A stretch of DNA of 64,000 nt from Periplaneta americana (lineage: Eukaryota; Arthropoda; Insecta; Blattodea; Blattidae). The notes beneath the pieces were generated by a model, which saw nothing but the letters and a program-made list of their open reading frames with translations, ran no database searches and was not told the origin of the DNA. The translations under genes were made by a program, and so were the position numbers. Shown in pieces: positions 44,613-55,069 of this stretch. The stretch is taken from contig NC_091122.1 of assembly GCF_040183065.1 (NCBI RefSeq), positions 160,995,955 to 161,059,954 of the forward strand, in the 5' to 3' direction. The number at the start of each line of letters is the position of its first letter. The stretch's first letter is position 1.

Positions 44613-44844
44613 ATGATTTGGTCAGTAGTTGCTGCAATATTGGTGCTACATATGCTGAGTTGGTCGAAGCAAGTCACGTGTCCGTGTGTTTGTCATGAAA
44701 ATGAGTGTTTTAAGCACTGTTTTTTTACCGATTCAGTTTTTAAGTATCTATTGTAAAACTGGCTACAATTGCAAATCTAATAGTGATTGTCCAGACAAAA
44801 AGTGTTTGGTCTGTGTTTCGCTCTGTGTAGATATTTACTTTTGA
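44613..44844 (+). pseudogene. Cysteine-rich peptide, family copy 3 (frameshifted)
   Basis: From ATG 44613 the frame has a hydrophobic leader (A-A-I-L-V-L-H-M-L) and cysteines at 23, 25, 27, 32 and 36, exactly the spacing of copy 2, then stops at 44754-44756. From about 44752 a second frame, offset by one base, carries the rest of the pattern: C-x5-C-x5-C-x4-C-x2-C-x3-C, with K-S-N-S-D-C, to a stop at 44842-44844. Between Cys36 and the first cysteine of the second frame there are 31 bases instead of the 18 in the other copies. A net 13-base gain is therefore the likely break. An intron is improbable at this length. I leave the two frames separate. Confidence 0.65.
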
Positions 44845-45210
44845 AATGCGCTAATTCTTATGGAATATTGAAGATGATGACCTACGAGTATGTATATTTT
44901 CGAGCTAGAGATCTGTAGCGATATTAGTGTCAATGAAGAAAATTGTATGTTAACAGAATGTTAAAGAAAACTTGTGTCAATTACCAATAAGCATAGTAGT
45001 AGTAGTATTTATTCCATATTTATAAACCCTATTTTACATATAGTACATTAGGGTTATATTTTAAACTAATCATAACAAATTGAAACTTACAGACTACCAT
45101 ACAATAAATATACACTTGTAAGAGTGTAACATATATAAATTAATACCAATAAGCATAACAGATCCATAACGGAGAACGTTGTACACATTTGTAAATTCGT
45201 AATGATATAT

Positions 45211-45266
<56 letters not shown>

Positions 45267-45757
45267 TCATTTTGTGCGGTAGATTTCTTCATAGTACCAT
45301 TCTCAAGATAATCAATTTGTGGCGTTTGCATTTGGAGTGTCCAAAAGAAGAACATTCTAAGTTACTTTTATTTTTACATTTCATATTTGTAGTCATCTAT
45401 AATATAAACTATCTTTCTATCAAATGACAATGGCAGAAAGCCTGCTTTATAATATATCTAAATTATATGCAAATGAATGAAGTCTTAATAGGCCTATACT
45501 GTTTTATTTTCGCTGGCAGAGGTAAGGCCATAAGACCTTCTCTTCCACTCAACGAGGCTTAATCAATGCAATAGTGATATACATATTTAAATTTGGATAT
45601 TTACATACACTAAAGATTCTCTAGTAATATTCATTCAGTTAAATTTTAACGACTAATACAAGTTTATTTAATTTGAGATAAAGTTTATACGAAAAAGTAA
45701 TAACTTAATTTATGAGCTGATGTATATATGTATATATGTATGTATATATATGTATCC
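44845..45757. other. Gene-free interval with TA microsatellite
   Basis: The 3' part of copy 3 (ATTGAAGATGATGACC near 44867) resembles that of copy 4 (ATTGAAGATAATGACG near 50761). A LINE-like fragment GGCAGAGGTAAGGCCATAAG is near 45515. A TA run is at 45213-45257. Confidence 0.5.
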
Positions 45758-46020
45758 TACTTACTTACAAATGGCTTTTAAGGAACCCGCAGGTTCATTG
45801 CTGCCCTCACATATTCTCGCCATCGGTCCCTATCTTGCTCAACATTAATCCAGTCTCTATCATCATATCCCACCTCCCTCAAATCCATTTTATATCATCC
45901 TCCCATCTACGTCTCGGTCTCCTCAAAGGTCTTTTTCCGTCCGGTCTCCCAACTAACACTCTATATACATTCCTGGGTTCACCCATACGTGTGCTGCCCA
46001 TCTCAAACGTCTGGAATTCA
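45758..46020 (-). mobile_element. RTE-like LINE, 3'-end fragment
   Basis: Starts at ACTTACTTACAAATGGCTTT and matches 9188-9450 of the 9186 LINE over its whole length, with small deletions. Severely 5'-truncated. Confidence 0.9.
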
Positions 46021-46289
46021 GGATATATATGCAATTTGTAAAGAATTATAATTAATTTGAGCTAGCTAGTTGGTTAAATGATGAGAATTAATTTAATAGC
46101 AGTCTACTAGAACTATGTTATAGGGAGTCTTGGCGGTGTTTTAGAGTAAAAATACTCTTCTGAAAAATTGAAGAAAAATGAAATATCTTGTTCTTGTCGG
46201 ACCGTTCATTTGTTATCAATATTTATTGTAGTATATTGAAGACATTGTACGAGTTGTTTTCGTCAATTTTGTCCAAAACGCAGCGAAAT
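46021..46289. other. Interval with no recognised gene
   Basis: No coding signal seen. Confidence 0.35.
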
Positions 46290-46332
46290 TTAGCCTCTTA
46301 TCTTTATCATCGGGCTTGATCTGCTGCATGAT

Positions 46333-46660
46333 TTAAATTTTGTAAGCTCGAAGACGGAGCCTTTTGTGTAGAACATTATGAACAGTGCTGCGAGAAATCT
46401 GGAGTAGCAAACTTGCTTTTGGGATTGATTTTCTTGAGATTCTTGTAAAGGAGGTTCGTACGAGTTCATTGTTCTCTTCATAAAATCTTTTCTTAGCATG
46501 CTTACCACTGCTCGATAACAAGCTTCCTGTTTGCTTCAACTTTTCATCGTAGGCCATTATTCTCGTATAGTCAGGAATAGGATCATGTCTTTGAAGGTTG
46601 TATTCCCGACGAAATCGGCGTTGAATATGCTTCACAGAATTTGTTTCTTCTAACCAAAGA
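46333..46660 (-). pseudogene. IS630/mariner-type transposase, N-terminal helix-turn-helix
   Basis: The frame reads I-Q-R-R-F-R-R-E-Y, T-G-S-L-L, then N-E-L-V-R-T-S-F-T-R-I-S-R-K-S-I and R-S-T-V-H-N-V-L-H-K-R-L-R-L-R-A-Y-K. This is the N-terminal DNA-binding half of a common arthropod transposase. The DDE part is absent downstream; a second frame overlaps at 46290. GGACACGGTGTA near 46854 may be the terminal repeat. Confidence 0.7.
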
Positions 46661-47138
46661 ACGCACGAGATTTCCTGCTAAAGAGTCCACATGGCTAGTT
46701 TTACACAATTAGTTTGCTGTTATTTATTTATTTCTCCATGGCAACCATTGTTACATAAATTGTAAGATCTGCATTACCAAACCTGACTAGATATATTCCT
46801 CTTTGCCATATATATTTGGAGTTATAGCCATTTATTTTATTGCTGTTTTAAGCAGGACACGGTGTATTTGACAGTCGTCAGGTGTGGCTTTATACGTAAC
46901 TTCACATTGTAAAAACTACAAGATGACAACGAACGTGAAAAGTTTCCCACTATACATTGTTGGAAATACAAAGTTCTCATGGCTCCAACGAAATAGCTTC
47001 AGTTCTAGGCACTATCTCATGGAACTGGAAACAAAGTTACGCAGTGAAAACAAGAAAAATGTAGTCACTTCGTCTCTTTCCTGATTCCTGCTTCCCACAA
47101 AATAAAAATTCTACAATGCTGGCCACATTAATGAGCAT
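46661..47138. other. Interval with no recognised gene
   Basis: Possible terminal repeat of the preceding transposase remnant near 46854; nothing else. Confidence 0.35.
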
Positions 47139-47400
47139 AATTGAATGGGTTATTTATGAAAGGGCCTAAGTCATTATTTTGTGAAAATCAGTTTGTAATG
47201 TAATAACTGCTCTTTGGGTATAGATACTTCGATTTAGATATGAAGAGGGCTAAGTTTCACACTCTAATGCTTTGTAGAATTTATGATACAATTTTTATTT
47301 CAGCCTTAATTTCAAAATTTCGGCCTATGAGTAGTTTTTCTTAAGTTACTAACAATGTAGTATTCAAGACTTAGGCCTTTCATAAATAACCCATTCAATT
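47139..47400. mobile_element. MITE with 33-bp inverted ends
   Basis: AATTGAATGGGTTATTTATG at the left and its inverse CATAAATAACCCATTCAATT at the right; the arms continue with AAAGGGCCTAAGTC. Non-coding. Confidence 0.75.
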
Positions 47401-48389
47401 GAGAATTACACTACTTTCAAGAAATATTGCACTATTTTCCCATCAGAGGCCATAGTTATTTACCACCAAATCGTATCTTTGGCAATATCGAGGAGTACAG
47501 GCTCTTAGATACAATCACTGTACCCTCCTAGTACTACAAAATACTGTCGAAATATGGTAAGTGTGTAGTCCTTGGTAAGAATCAGAGGATTTTTTTGACC
47601 TAAGGAGCACATCACAAAGTCTACTGAAGAAAAAGTTGTCATTCAAACTCAACGAAATCCGTCTATTTCGGCTACTTCAAAAATGAAGTATATGCGAAGA
47701 CAAATGCTGGGCCTGCAATGAAGGTGGAAACATTGAAGGTAGGAGTAAGAACTTTAGGAAATATGGATAAAGCTTTGGAAGTTGAAATGAAGAACCAAGT
47801 CAGCCAGAACATAAGTTCTGATACAAACTCCATACTATCTTCATACGCCAGTGTTTATGCTATCTTGCGAAAATAAGTATTATTTTTTGTGATTATTTCC
47901 CCAAAATTTTAGCATAATTATCTAAAATAGGATGTCTTTAAAATATAGTGTAAATAACATAATACTACTTTGAAAAACACTGGTGCAGAGAACTTTGGAA
48001 AAATGTTTATGTTTTTCCATGACTAAAGTGAAAATATTAATTTGAAATTTAATATTTTCAGAAATTTTCAGTTTTAGTGTGTAATGGCAATGTGTTTGTG
48101 TTAAAATGAGTAATATTGTGACAAATAACAGGATAAATGTATTGGATAAATTGTTATAAAACTCTTATTAAGAGAAGCAGGTAAAAGTTTTGTAAAATTT
48201 CAGTAAATGTATTAATATTTTGTAGAAAAATGCAAATTCACAATTTTATTTCAAATGTGTTTACCAATTCCATTCTAAGACTGTAATACAGCTCCACTAT
48301 GCCTGTTGCGTGCTCCGGTGCTTCGAAGTTCAAGCTCCGACTCTAGCACCACAACTGCTTTTGGAGCTTACAACTCTGACACTACTGCT
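47401..48389. other. Interval with no recognised gene
   Basis: A decayed coding-like stretch at about 47600-47830 has no recognisable domain. Confidence 0.4.
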
Positions 48390-48775
48390 GTAATAGGTTA
48401 GATAAGGTCACGGTGGCTAAGGGCGGGTTAGGACGACCCTTTGCACGTCGGTCATACTGAGATCTATTGTGCACTCCGAAGTGTAGGAGATAAATGAGGA
48501 TGAGGGTGTACCAGCCCAACGGTCGCATGTGACCCCTCATCCGCTCACCCAATGGGTGCCTCTACCCTCCCCCGCTCTAAGTTCACACCGGCAAGGTGTG
48601 CAAGCAGCACAGATTCCATTCCAACAGCCCTTCCAAGGTGTCGAAGCGCCCTTGGAGGTGCTCTTAAGGAATGAATCCTGGCAGAGATATCGCGGAAGGC
48701 TGGGAACTCAGGAACGGTTGTAGAGAGCACGACCCCTCCAGTAAGCGGATGAAGACATGCGTCTTGACCTGAATA
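48390..48775. other. GC-rich segment of unknown nature
   Basis: Clearly GC-richer than its surroundings, with open frames on both strands (48529-48730) that I do not recognise. It may be the untranslated region of a LINE or a different repeat. No claim of a gene. Confidence 0.3.
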
Positions 48776-48914
48776 TGGCTATTGGATGAGATGAGAAAGA
48801 TGAATGATATGATAATTATGAAATCTAAATTCTTTTTCTACACGGGAGGAGAAGGGAAAATGGACGGTTGCAATGAAAATTTCAACCCAGCAATTGCCTA
48901 AGTAACTGTGGAAA

Positions 48915-49010
48915 ACCACGGAGAAACCACATTCAGGTTGGTCGGTCCGGGAATCCAACCACGGACCTCTCGAATGCGAGTTCCATGCGATACGCTTGGT
49001 TAAGATTGTA
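48915..49010 (-). mobile_element. tRNA-like SINE head
   Basis: The minus strand has CGCATTCGAGAGGTCCGTGG then TTGGATTCCCGG, like an anticodon-TpsiC region with a B box. AACCACGGAGAAACCA is typical of SINE bodies in this genome. Probably a SINE remnant. Confidence 0.4.
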
Positions 49011-49171
49011 ATATATAATATTTTTTTAAAGATAAAAGTTTGAACACGATATAGGTGTATTTTAAAAGACAACTCTCCTGAAAAAAAAAAAAAAACAGGT
49101 TTTTGTAGATAACGTTTTTTGTGAGAACGCTATTCTTTTGCACAAAGTTTTATAGCCATGGTAGGCCTACT

Positions 49172-49233
49172 CATAGGATAGATTCGAACGCTTTATAATA
49201 CCACAGTGAGTTGTGAGTACTGATGAAGTTTCA
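49172..49233 (+). promoter_or_regulatory. Distal half of copy 4 upstream module, cut off by a LINE
   Basis: CATAGGATAGATTCGAA (49172) matches 38839 before copy 2 at 16 of 17 bases. GATGAAGTTTCA (49222-49233) matches CATGAAGTTTCT before copy 3. The module resumes at GGTTATGTT (50337), after the LINE. Confidence 0.5.
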
Positions 49234-50336
49234 TATTCATATATTCATATTCATAGACTATTCATATTCATATTATTTATTTGCCTGAAGGTACAAGAAT
49301 ACAAGAGGCCTTGTCAATGTGATAATATAAAAAACAATGTGTCAATATTTAAAATATTAAACGAGTAAAAAATAATAAAATTTAACTAAAATTCTACATC
49401 ATTTTCAAAAAATTCATTCATATTATAAAAGGTATTATTTTGTAGCCATCTCTTAATCTGAAATTTAAATTGTGTTTCATTAAGTGCCTTTATGTTTGTA
49501 GGTATCTTATTATATACTTTTATTGCAGTAATTACATAGCTTGTGTTTTTTTTTGCAACCTAACATGTGGTACATTTAATTGATCATTATTTCTTGTTTC
49601 ATAGCGATGCAGATCTACTATACTTGTATAATTAGTAATATTCTTGTTTACATACATTAAAAGTTAAAAAATATATAGATTGTAGGCTGTCATAATCTTT
49701 TCATTTTTGAAAAGAGATCTACATGATAGTCTGGGTGGTGACATTGTTATAATACGAACTGCCTTTTTCTGCAGTAACAGAATGTTTGGAAGGTCAGAAC
49801 TATTTCCATATAAAAGTAATCCATATCTAATAACACTTTCAAATAGTGCATAGTAAACTTGTTTTAAATAATGTTTGGGAATCTTGTACATGACACTTCT
49901 CAAGAGATAAATTACTCTAGAAATTATTATTACTATTTATTTACTATTTATTTATTTAACCTGGTAGAGATAAGGCCGTCAGGCCTTCTCTGCCCCTCTA
50001 CCAATTATTTTACATACATAACTGAAATGGCTATTCCACCTTAGTTTAGGATCCAAATACATACCCAGCATCTTTACAGATTCATTTATCACATTATTTT
50101 GGGTTTGTTTCAAACTTAGTGTTAACACATGAGTTTTGTCATCATTAACAATAAATCCATTAATTGAAAACCACTTTCTTATTTCAGCAAGTACAGCTTG
50201 TTTCATAAAATCTAACTCAGCAGTATTATTATGTGTGATAACAAAAGTTACATCATCAGCATACATTATAGTTTTAGCCGACACATTGTATGGCAAGTCA
50301 TTTATCATAATAAGAAACAAGAATGGACCAAGAATA
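49234..50336 (-). mobile_element. Non-LTR LINE, 5'-truncated, inside copy 4 upstream module
   Basis: The left (3') end has ATTCAT-type repeats (49234-49280). The right end stops in an RT frame directly before GGTTATG. The LINE holds two RT frames on the minus strand. A short insert of the 31113-type LINE end (TTTATTTAACCTGGTAGAGA) lies at 49935-50003. It belongs to a different family from the 9186 LINE. Confidence 0.75.
49664..50330 (-). pseudogene. LINE reverse transcriptase C-terminal half, interrupted
   Basis: From about 50330 the frame reads I-L-G-P then F-L-I-M-I-N-D-L-P, with the catalytic Y-A-D-D-V and L-G-M-Y-L-D-P-K-L-R-W. It is cut at 50003 by a nested LINE-end insert. It resumes at 49903 as Y-A-L-F-E-S-V-I-R-Y-G, L-Q-K-K-A-V-R-I-I and ends near 49664. 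The RT box is intact, but the protein is truncated at both ends. Confidence 0.75.
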
Positions 50337-50531
50337 GGTTATGTTGCTTATTACGTGAACATTAAAATATTATTTCCCAGAAAAGTCCCTACTTTAGAGC
50401 TTATCTGCAATGTTTGAAATTTCCCTGAGATAAAGCAAACTGGTCTCGTTAGTAAAGTGTGCAACTCAGAACTCAGACTTATTAACATTCACGAAACTGA
50501 AAGCAGAAGAACCTGGTAGTTGCTACCAGTT
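50337..50531 (+). promoter_or_regulatory. Proximal upstream module and 5' leader of copy 4
   Basis: GGTTATGTTGCTTATTACGT at 50337 is the start of the module; 195 bases lie before the position of the lost start codon. GAAATTTCCCTGAGATAAAG (50417-50436) holds a kappaB-like half next to a GATA motif, a pairing known from insect immune promoters. GAAAGCAGAAGAACCTGGTA (50498 on) matches the leader of copy 1. Regulation is inferred. Confidence 0.45.
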
Positions 50532-50760
50532 ATATTTCGCTCAGTCGGTACTGCAATATTACTGTTAAAATTTCTGACGTTTATGAAGGAAGTTGAGTGT
50601 GATTGTAAGGAAGATCTGTGTTACGGGCGTTGTTATTCTTACCATGAAATATGTAATACGTGTAAGCATTGCAAATCTGACAGTGATTGTCAAAACGAGG
50701 ACTTTTGGAGTGTTGTGAACCCTGTGTACCATATTATTTAATCCATAGTAAGTCACAGGC
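50532..50760 (+). pseudogene. Cysteine-rich peptide, family copy 4 (start lost, frameshifted)
   Basis: At the position of the start codon (50532) the sequence is ATA instead of ATG, without a length change. The frame then gives a hydrophobic leader (F-R-S-V-G-T-A-I-L-L-L) and cysteines spaced C-x3-C-x6-C-x5-C-x5-C, with K-S-D-S-D-C. After about 50695 the conserved end (two adjacent cysteines, then C) is found only in a different frame, so a one-base loss is likely near T-rich ACTTTTGG. An in-frame ATG at 50583 lies after the leader and could not make a secreted protein. The 3' region resembles that of copy 3. Confidence 0.65.
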
Positions 50761-51341
50761 ATTGAAGATAATGACGTGTAGAGATTTTCATGTTGAAGTT
50801 CTACAAGAATTTCAATAGTCATCAAACACGATTATGTAATATGAAGTAGTCAGAAAATGTAACCGAAATAATTTGAAACATTTTTTAAACAACACAATAC
50901 TTATGTACAACTATGTCTTCTACACGTCTGCCGCCATCTTGTATGACATAGTGACGTAGCATCACATTGCTCCCTGTTAGCTTGTGCAGAACTGTTTAAA
51001 TGTTTTCATGAAGATCGGCTAGACCACGTAGAATAGGTGTGAAGCACTATTCTTAGTGGTGGGGTATGACCAGTGAGGGAAATGAGACGGTATGCGACGG
51101 TATGGAATACCACCACTGGTTTCTATGGCCAAAACATATACCGTTAGTGAAAAATGACATACCGTCACTGAAAAAAATGTGATCCGTAAAAATTTGTTTA
51201 TACATTTCTTCACAACAAAGAGTACTATCTGTTTGCTTCGTAAATCTAAACCACAGCCTTCTGGAACTGTATTCAATGTGTATTTAGCAGAGCCTTCTTC
51301 AGTTACAAGCCGGAGCCATACGTCGGCAACACTGTAATTAA
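50761..51341. repeat. Diverged repeat shared with 57240-59060
   Basis: 51286-51330 (CCGGAGCC and TTACAAG) and 51060-51120 (CAGTGAGGGAAAT, GGTATGC) match 57265-57310 and 58990-59060 in reverse complement. The same unknown repeat therefore lies here and around the P/THAP element. TTAA at 51338-51341 is the piggyBac target. Confidence 0.45.
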
Positions 51342-51821
51342 CCCTCAACTACTACCTCATTTTTTTTTTACATAACTACTATCGTGGGGTTATAAGTGAC
51401 CCGGTTGCAAAATATATTAAAAACACGCTTTATATTTAACATTTATTTTTTCAATTGAAAACATGAAGAAGTCACACATATGAAGACACAATGACACCAA
51501 ATTTGTAACATCATTACTTTAATTGTACGAAAAAAGTATGCGCAAATAAAAACATACAAGTTCTATCTAAAATAATACACTGTGACATTGTTTTAAAAAT
51601 TGTCCTCTTTCTAGTGACCCTGAAGGAGTGATATGTCCACACTTATTTCAAAGAAACATGGTTCAATCACTGCAAAGAAAAAAATACTTTGGTAATTCTT
51701 GTATATAAAATTTAACAGGGGTGTACAAATGGTATTTTTGCTGAAAAAAAATGTAATAACTATATTTGTCCATGGAAAACATAAAATGAAACATATGAGG
51801 AAAATTCGGCCGACACTGTGG

Positions 51822-51905
51822 ATCGTGTCCCGACATAGCTCTGTTGAAAAGAGCGCTCATCTTGCAGATCTGAGTGGTCCCGAGTTCGACTCCCGGTGCC
51901 GGAAC
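51822..51905 (+). other. tRNA-Cys-like segment (pseudo-tRNA or SINE head)
   Basis: AGCTCTGTTGAAAAGAGC forms a D arm. CTTGCAGATC places GCA, the Cys anticodon, in the loop. CCGAGTTCGACTCCCGG is a good T arm with a B box. The acceptor pairing GTCCCGACA with TGCCGGAAC has mismatches, and the anticodon stem is weak. Probably a SINE head or pseudogene. Confidence 0.5.
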
Positions 51906-51999
51906 AAATTTTTCTCAAATTAGTCATAGCAGATGATTCGCTGTTCAGAATGACTCTTGCACATAGTTCGGTGACATACACTGCATACAGTCGGGTGTT

Positions 52000-53900
52000 T
52001 CTTGTCTCTGTTGCGTGGGCAAATCAACATCGTCTTCGCTTTGGTAGACCTTCAAGTTGTGTGTCAGCATCAGATAATACTGCTGCTGCAAATCTGGCTA
52101 TCATCTGCCGAAGTTCTCTTGGAAGTGTGGAAATAGTGGCACGCACCTTAAGATGATCCAATATAAGTTCCATCCCTAGGTCCTTAATAAAATTGTGACG
52201 ACTTTTTTATAGCCTTTATCACTAGCTCTTAGGATAATGTGACCATTCACGGTTGAAATATCCAACATAACATACCAGATAGCTAAAGGCCATCTTTTAC
52301 ATCTTCGTCCAGTCCTATAAATTGCATAATTCTGGTCGAGAGCATCGACATTATAGAACATTATCATGTCAGGTTTTCCAGAGGAATGGATAGCACTGTC
52401 GTGGTGCATGGAAGACACCAGCTTTGGATTTCTTTGGCACAAAAGACACTGTTGTTTTGTCTCTTGTGAATCCGAATTTCGTTGATCCAACTTCTCGTTT
52501 TTTGTCGGACAAAAATTGTGGCAGAATTTATTTTTTTCCGCACTGGTCCAACATACATCAAGCTGATTTTTCTTATCTCATCCATTAGCTCCACTGATGT
52601 GAACCAGTTATCCCCTGTAACATTTCTGTTAGTTCCTGAAATTGGTGACACCAAAGACAAGACAGATCTTGTTGGAACGAATAATTGCTGTGGTTAGGAC
52701 CACACATTTTCCCCGTATATATAAATGCATTAATCAGATAATGGGTCTTCGCATCACACAAACACATATAAATTTTAGGCCATACTTTTGTGGCTTTCCT
52801 TTTAAATACACTCTGAAAGAACACCTGCCACAGAAACCAACCAGAATCTCATCAACATTGGTGTATTCTGAACTACAATAATTTCTGTTACAGTTGTTTA
52901 TGAAACTATCGAAAACTTCTGAAATTGCAGCAAGCTTATTTCCTTGTCTTTTCCCTTCTTCTCTAGTTTCAATATTATCAAATCTAAGAGCTGACAGAAG
53001 AAACGAATACCGCTCCTTGGTCATAGTAGCTCTGAATATATCTCTTCCTGTTTCATCTGTAGCGAAGAGTGAGTCTACGTCCCATGGTTTGATTTGAATA
53101 TCCCTGCCAAGAACACCAGACCAATAAATGCTTTCAATTCCAGCTCGTCTAGGTGTCTAGTGAATGTTGCAGTTTCACCATAACTGGCAGCCATTACACA
53201 AATTTTCTTATTTGTATGATTGATAATTGTTCGAAGGCTATCATCTGTTATGAAGAGAGTTCAAGCTTGAAGAGAAGTGCTTGGTTTGATATCACGCGCA
53301 GGACCCCTAAGACCAGGCAAATGAGTAATGATGTTGTGATTTCTAGTTCTCGATGCAGAAGGACAACTCTGTGACCACTTATATCTATTCCTGCCAAAAA
53401 AACTACCAGCAGAAGTATTATCAGTATAACCTTTTGCATCACGTTCATGTTCATTTTCACTCTCAGAAATTTCTGATACAGTATTGTGATCGCTATGCTC
53501 ACTTTCCTTATCACTTAGTCCGAGTCCACACCTGTGGAGTAACGGTTAGCACGTCTGGCCGCGAAACCAGGTGGCCCGGGTTCGATTCCCGGTCGGGGCA
53601 AGTTACCTGGTTGAGGTTTTTTCCCTCAACCCAATATGAGCAAATGCTGGGTAACTTTCGGTGCTGGACCCCGGACTCATTTCACCGGCATTATGACCTT
53701 CATCTCATTCAGACGCTAAATAACCTAAGCTGTTGATAAAGCGTCGTAAAATAACCTACTGAAATAAAAAAAAAATAAACTTAGTCCGTCATCATCTTCA
53801 TTTTCAGCTTCAGTCTCGTCACCAGCGATACTAGCATTGTCAATAAAGTCATTTATTTAATCAGATGTAACGAAATTCCCGTCTATTATAACACCTTCAC
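52000..53900 (-). pseudogene. piggyBac transposase, disabled
   Basis: Reading leftward: an acidic N-terminus around 53880-53790 (D-E-D-D-D-G type), the SINE, then S-Q-S-C-P-S-A. Next are a stop, F-L-A-G-I-F, then R-Y-S-F-L-L-S-A-L-R-F-D-N-I, V-D-E-I-L-V-G-F-C-G-R-C and K-G-K-P-Q-K-Y-G-L-K-F. V-D-E holds a catalytic-type Asp of piggyBac. It continues with V-T-G-D-N-W-F-T-S-V-E-L and L-P-R-E-L-R-Q-M-I-A-R-F. The Cys-rich C-terminal zinc finger is missing. At least five frame breaks. Confidence 0.85.
53523..53778 (+). mobile_element. tRNA-derived SINE, third family, copy 1
   Basis: The head contains GTGGAGTAACGGTTAGCACG (A box) and GGTTCGATTCCC (B box). The body has GAGCAAATGCTGGGTAACTT; the tail is TAAAATAACCTACTGAAATA with an A run. 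A 10-bp duplication ACTTAGTCCG flanks it (53513-53522, 53779-53788). It interrupts the piggyBac transposase. Confidence 0.95.
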
Positions 53901-54135
53901 TCGACATACCGAAGAAAATAAAGTTACGCAACTACTATTGTGGGGTCACTGGTGACCCAAACACTCATTTACTTGCAAACCTCTAACAATAAGAACCCCA
54001 CGACTTGTCTCTTGTGAAATTTCACTGCAATGTGAGAATACATGAAGTGGCATGACTCAGAATGGCGCGCATGCGCAGAAACAAAAGAAAGAAAATGGCG
54101 TGGGTCAAACATGACCCTACCATAGTAGTTGAGGG

Positions 54136-55069
54136 TTAACTGTCAGCCGGAGGCCGACCATACAGTACACGTGTTTGTGCTAATGTCGATTTTCAATGTA
54201 AATTAATGTTACAATATAAGTGTGTGTCGATGGAATTATGTTCGCGGTCGTACAAACGTTCATTATTGATGTATTATAAACGATGTGCGTGTTGGCAATA
54301 AAATCAAGACAATAAATGAAAGAAAGAATGGTTGCAGTCTTTGGAAATTTTTACGGTTAGTGATGACAAAGTAAATATTAAATATTGTATTAACTATATT
54401 TTTATAGTCTTACTTGTGGTTTGTGATGTATCAGAATTCTAGCCAAATTGTTGGGTCTCGCCTGCTATATCAATAAAGTTACGCCGTTGATTTTCAAGTT
54501 CATTGTAAACAGCTGTTTTGTGATCCCATAAAATAAGTTGCAGTTTTGAAGATTCGGAATGCCTGCTATACGTCAGAACTATCTATAATTTGTAGATGCA
54601 TACACTCACTTTGTTGGTTTTCAAGGTTTATTTATTAATATTATTCCTTTTGTAATAAATTAGTTATAAACATGTCTCTTTTCAGTTCGTATTCACAGGA
54701 TTTAACCCTTTCCAGCCCAAATTAAATTGAAAATTAAAAAAAAATAAATATATTTTGACATGAAGGAGAAACGCTGCCCGATAGTGTTTTGTTTCGGGAT
54801 TTCAGGGGTGCCAGCTATCTTAAAAATAACTAAGAATATGGCTATGATAACATATGGAGTCATTTGGCATTTTACATGCATTCTCAGAGCAGGTAAAGTA
54901 TATGATGCCATATGGAATCATTGGGCTGAAAGTTCACTAAGTTTACGCTAATTGGCACATACTTAATAGGTAATGATGTGTTTTGTTACGTATGTTGAAG
55001 GTATTTTTCTTAATTTTTTCATAGATCTTTATACTTGGTCTTGGCCTATTTAAAATTATATTTTTAAAA
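54136..55069. other. Interval with no recognised gene
   Basis: AT-rich. The short frames near 54702-54951 have no domain. Confidence 0.4.

Larger units (their letters stand above)
51342..54135 (-). mobile_element. piggyBac-type transposon, 2.8 kb including a SINE
   Basis: The ends CCCTCAACTACTA and its inverse TAGTAGTTGAGGG are 13-bp inverted repeats. TTAA flanks both sides (51338-51341, 54136-54139), the defining piggyBac target. The minus strand holds a disabled transposase. A SINE (53523-53778) interrupts the 5' part of the transposase. A tRNA-like segment lies at 51822. Confidence 0.9.

Noticed and set aside
44387..44698. 103-residue plus-strand frame across the start of copy 3
   Set aside because: It is in a different frame from the cysteine-rich pattern and covers its upstream region; a shadow frame.
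48529..48730. GC-rich open frames on both strands as a host exon
   Set aside because: No domain, no splice context that I can support, and both strands open for compositional reasons.
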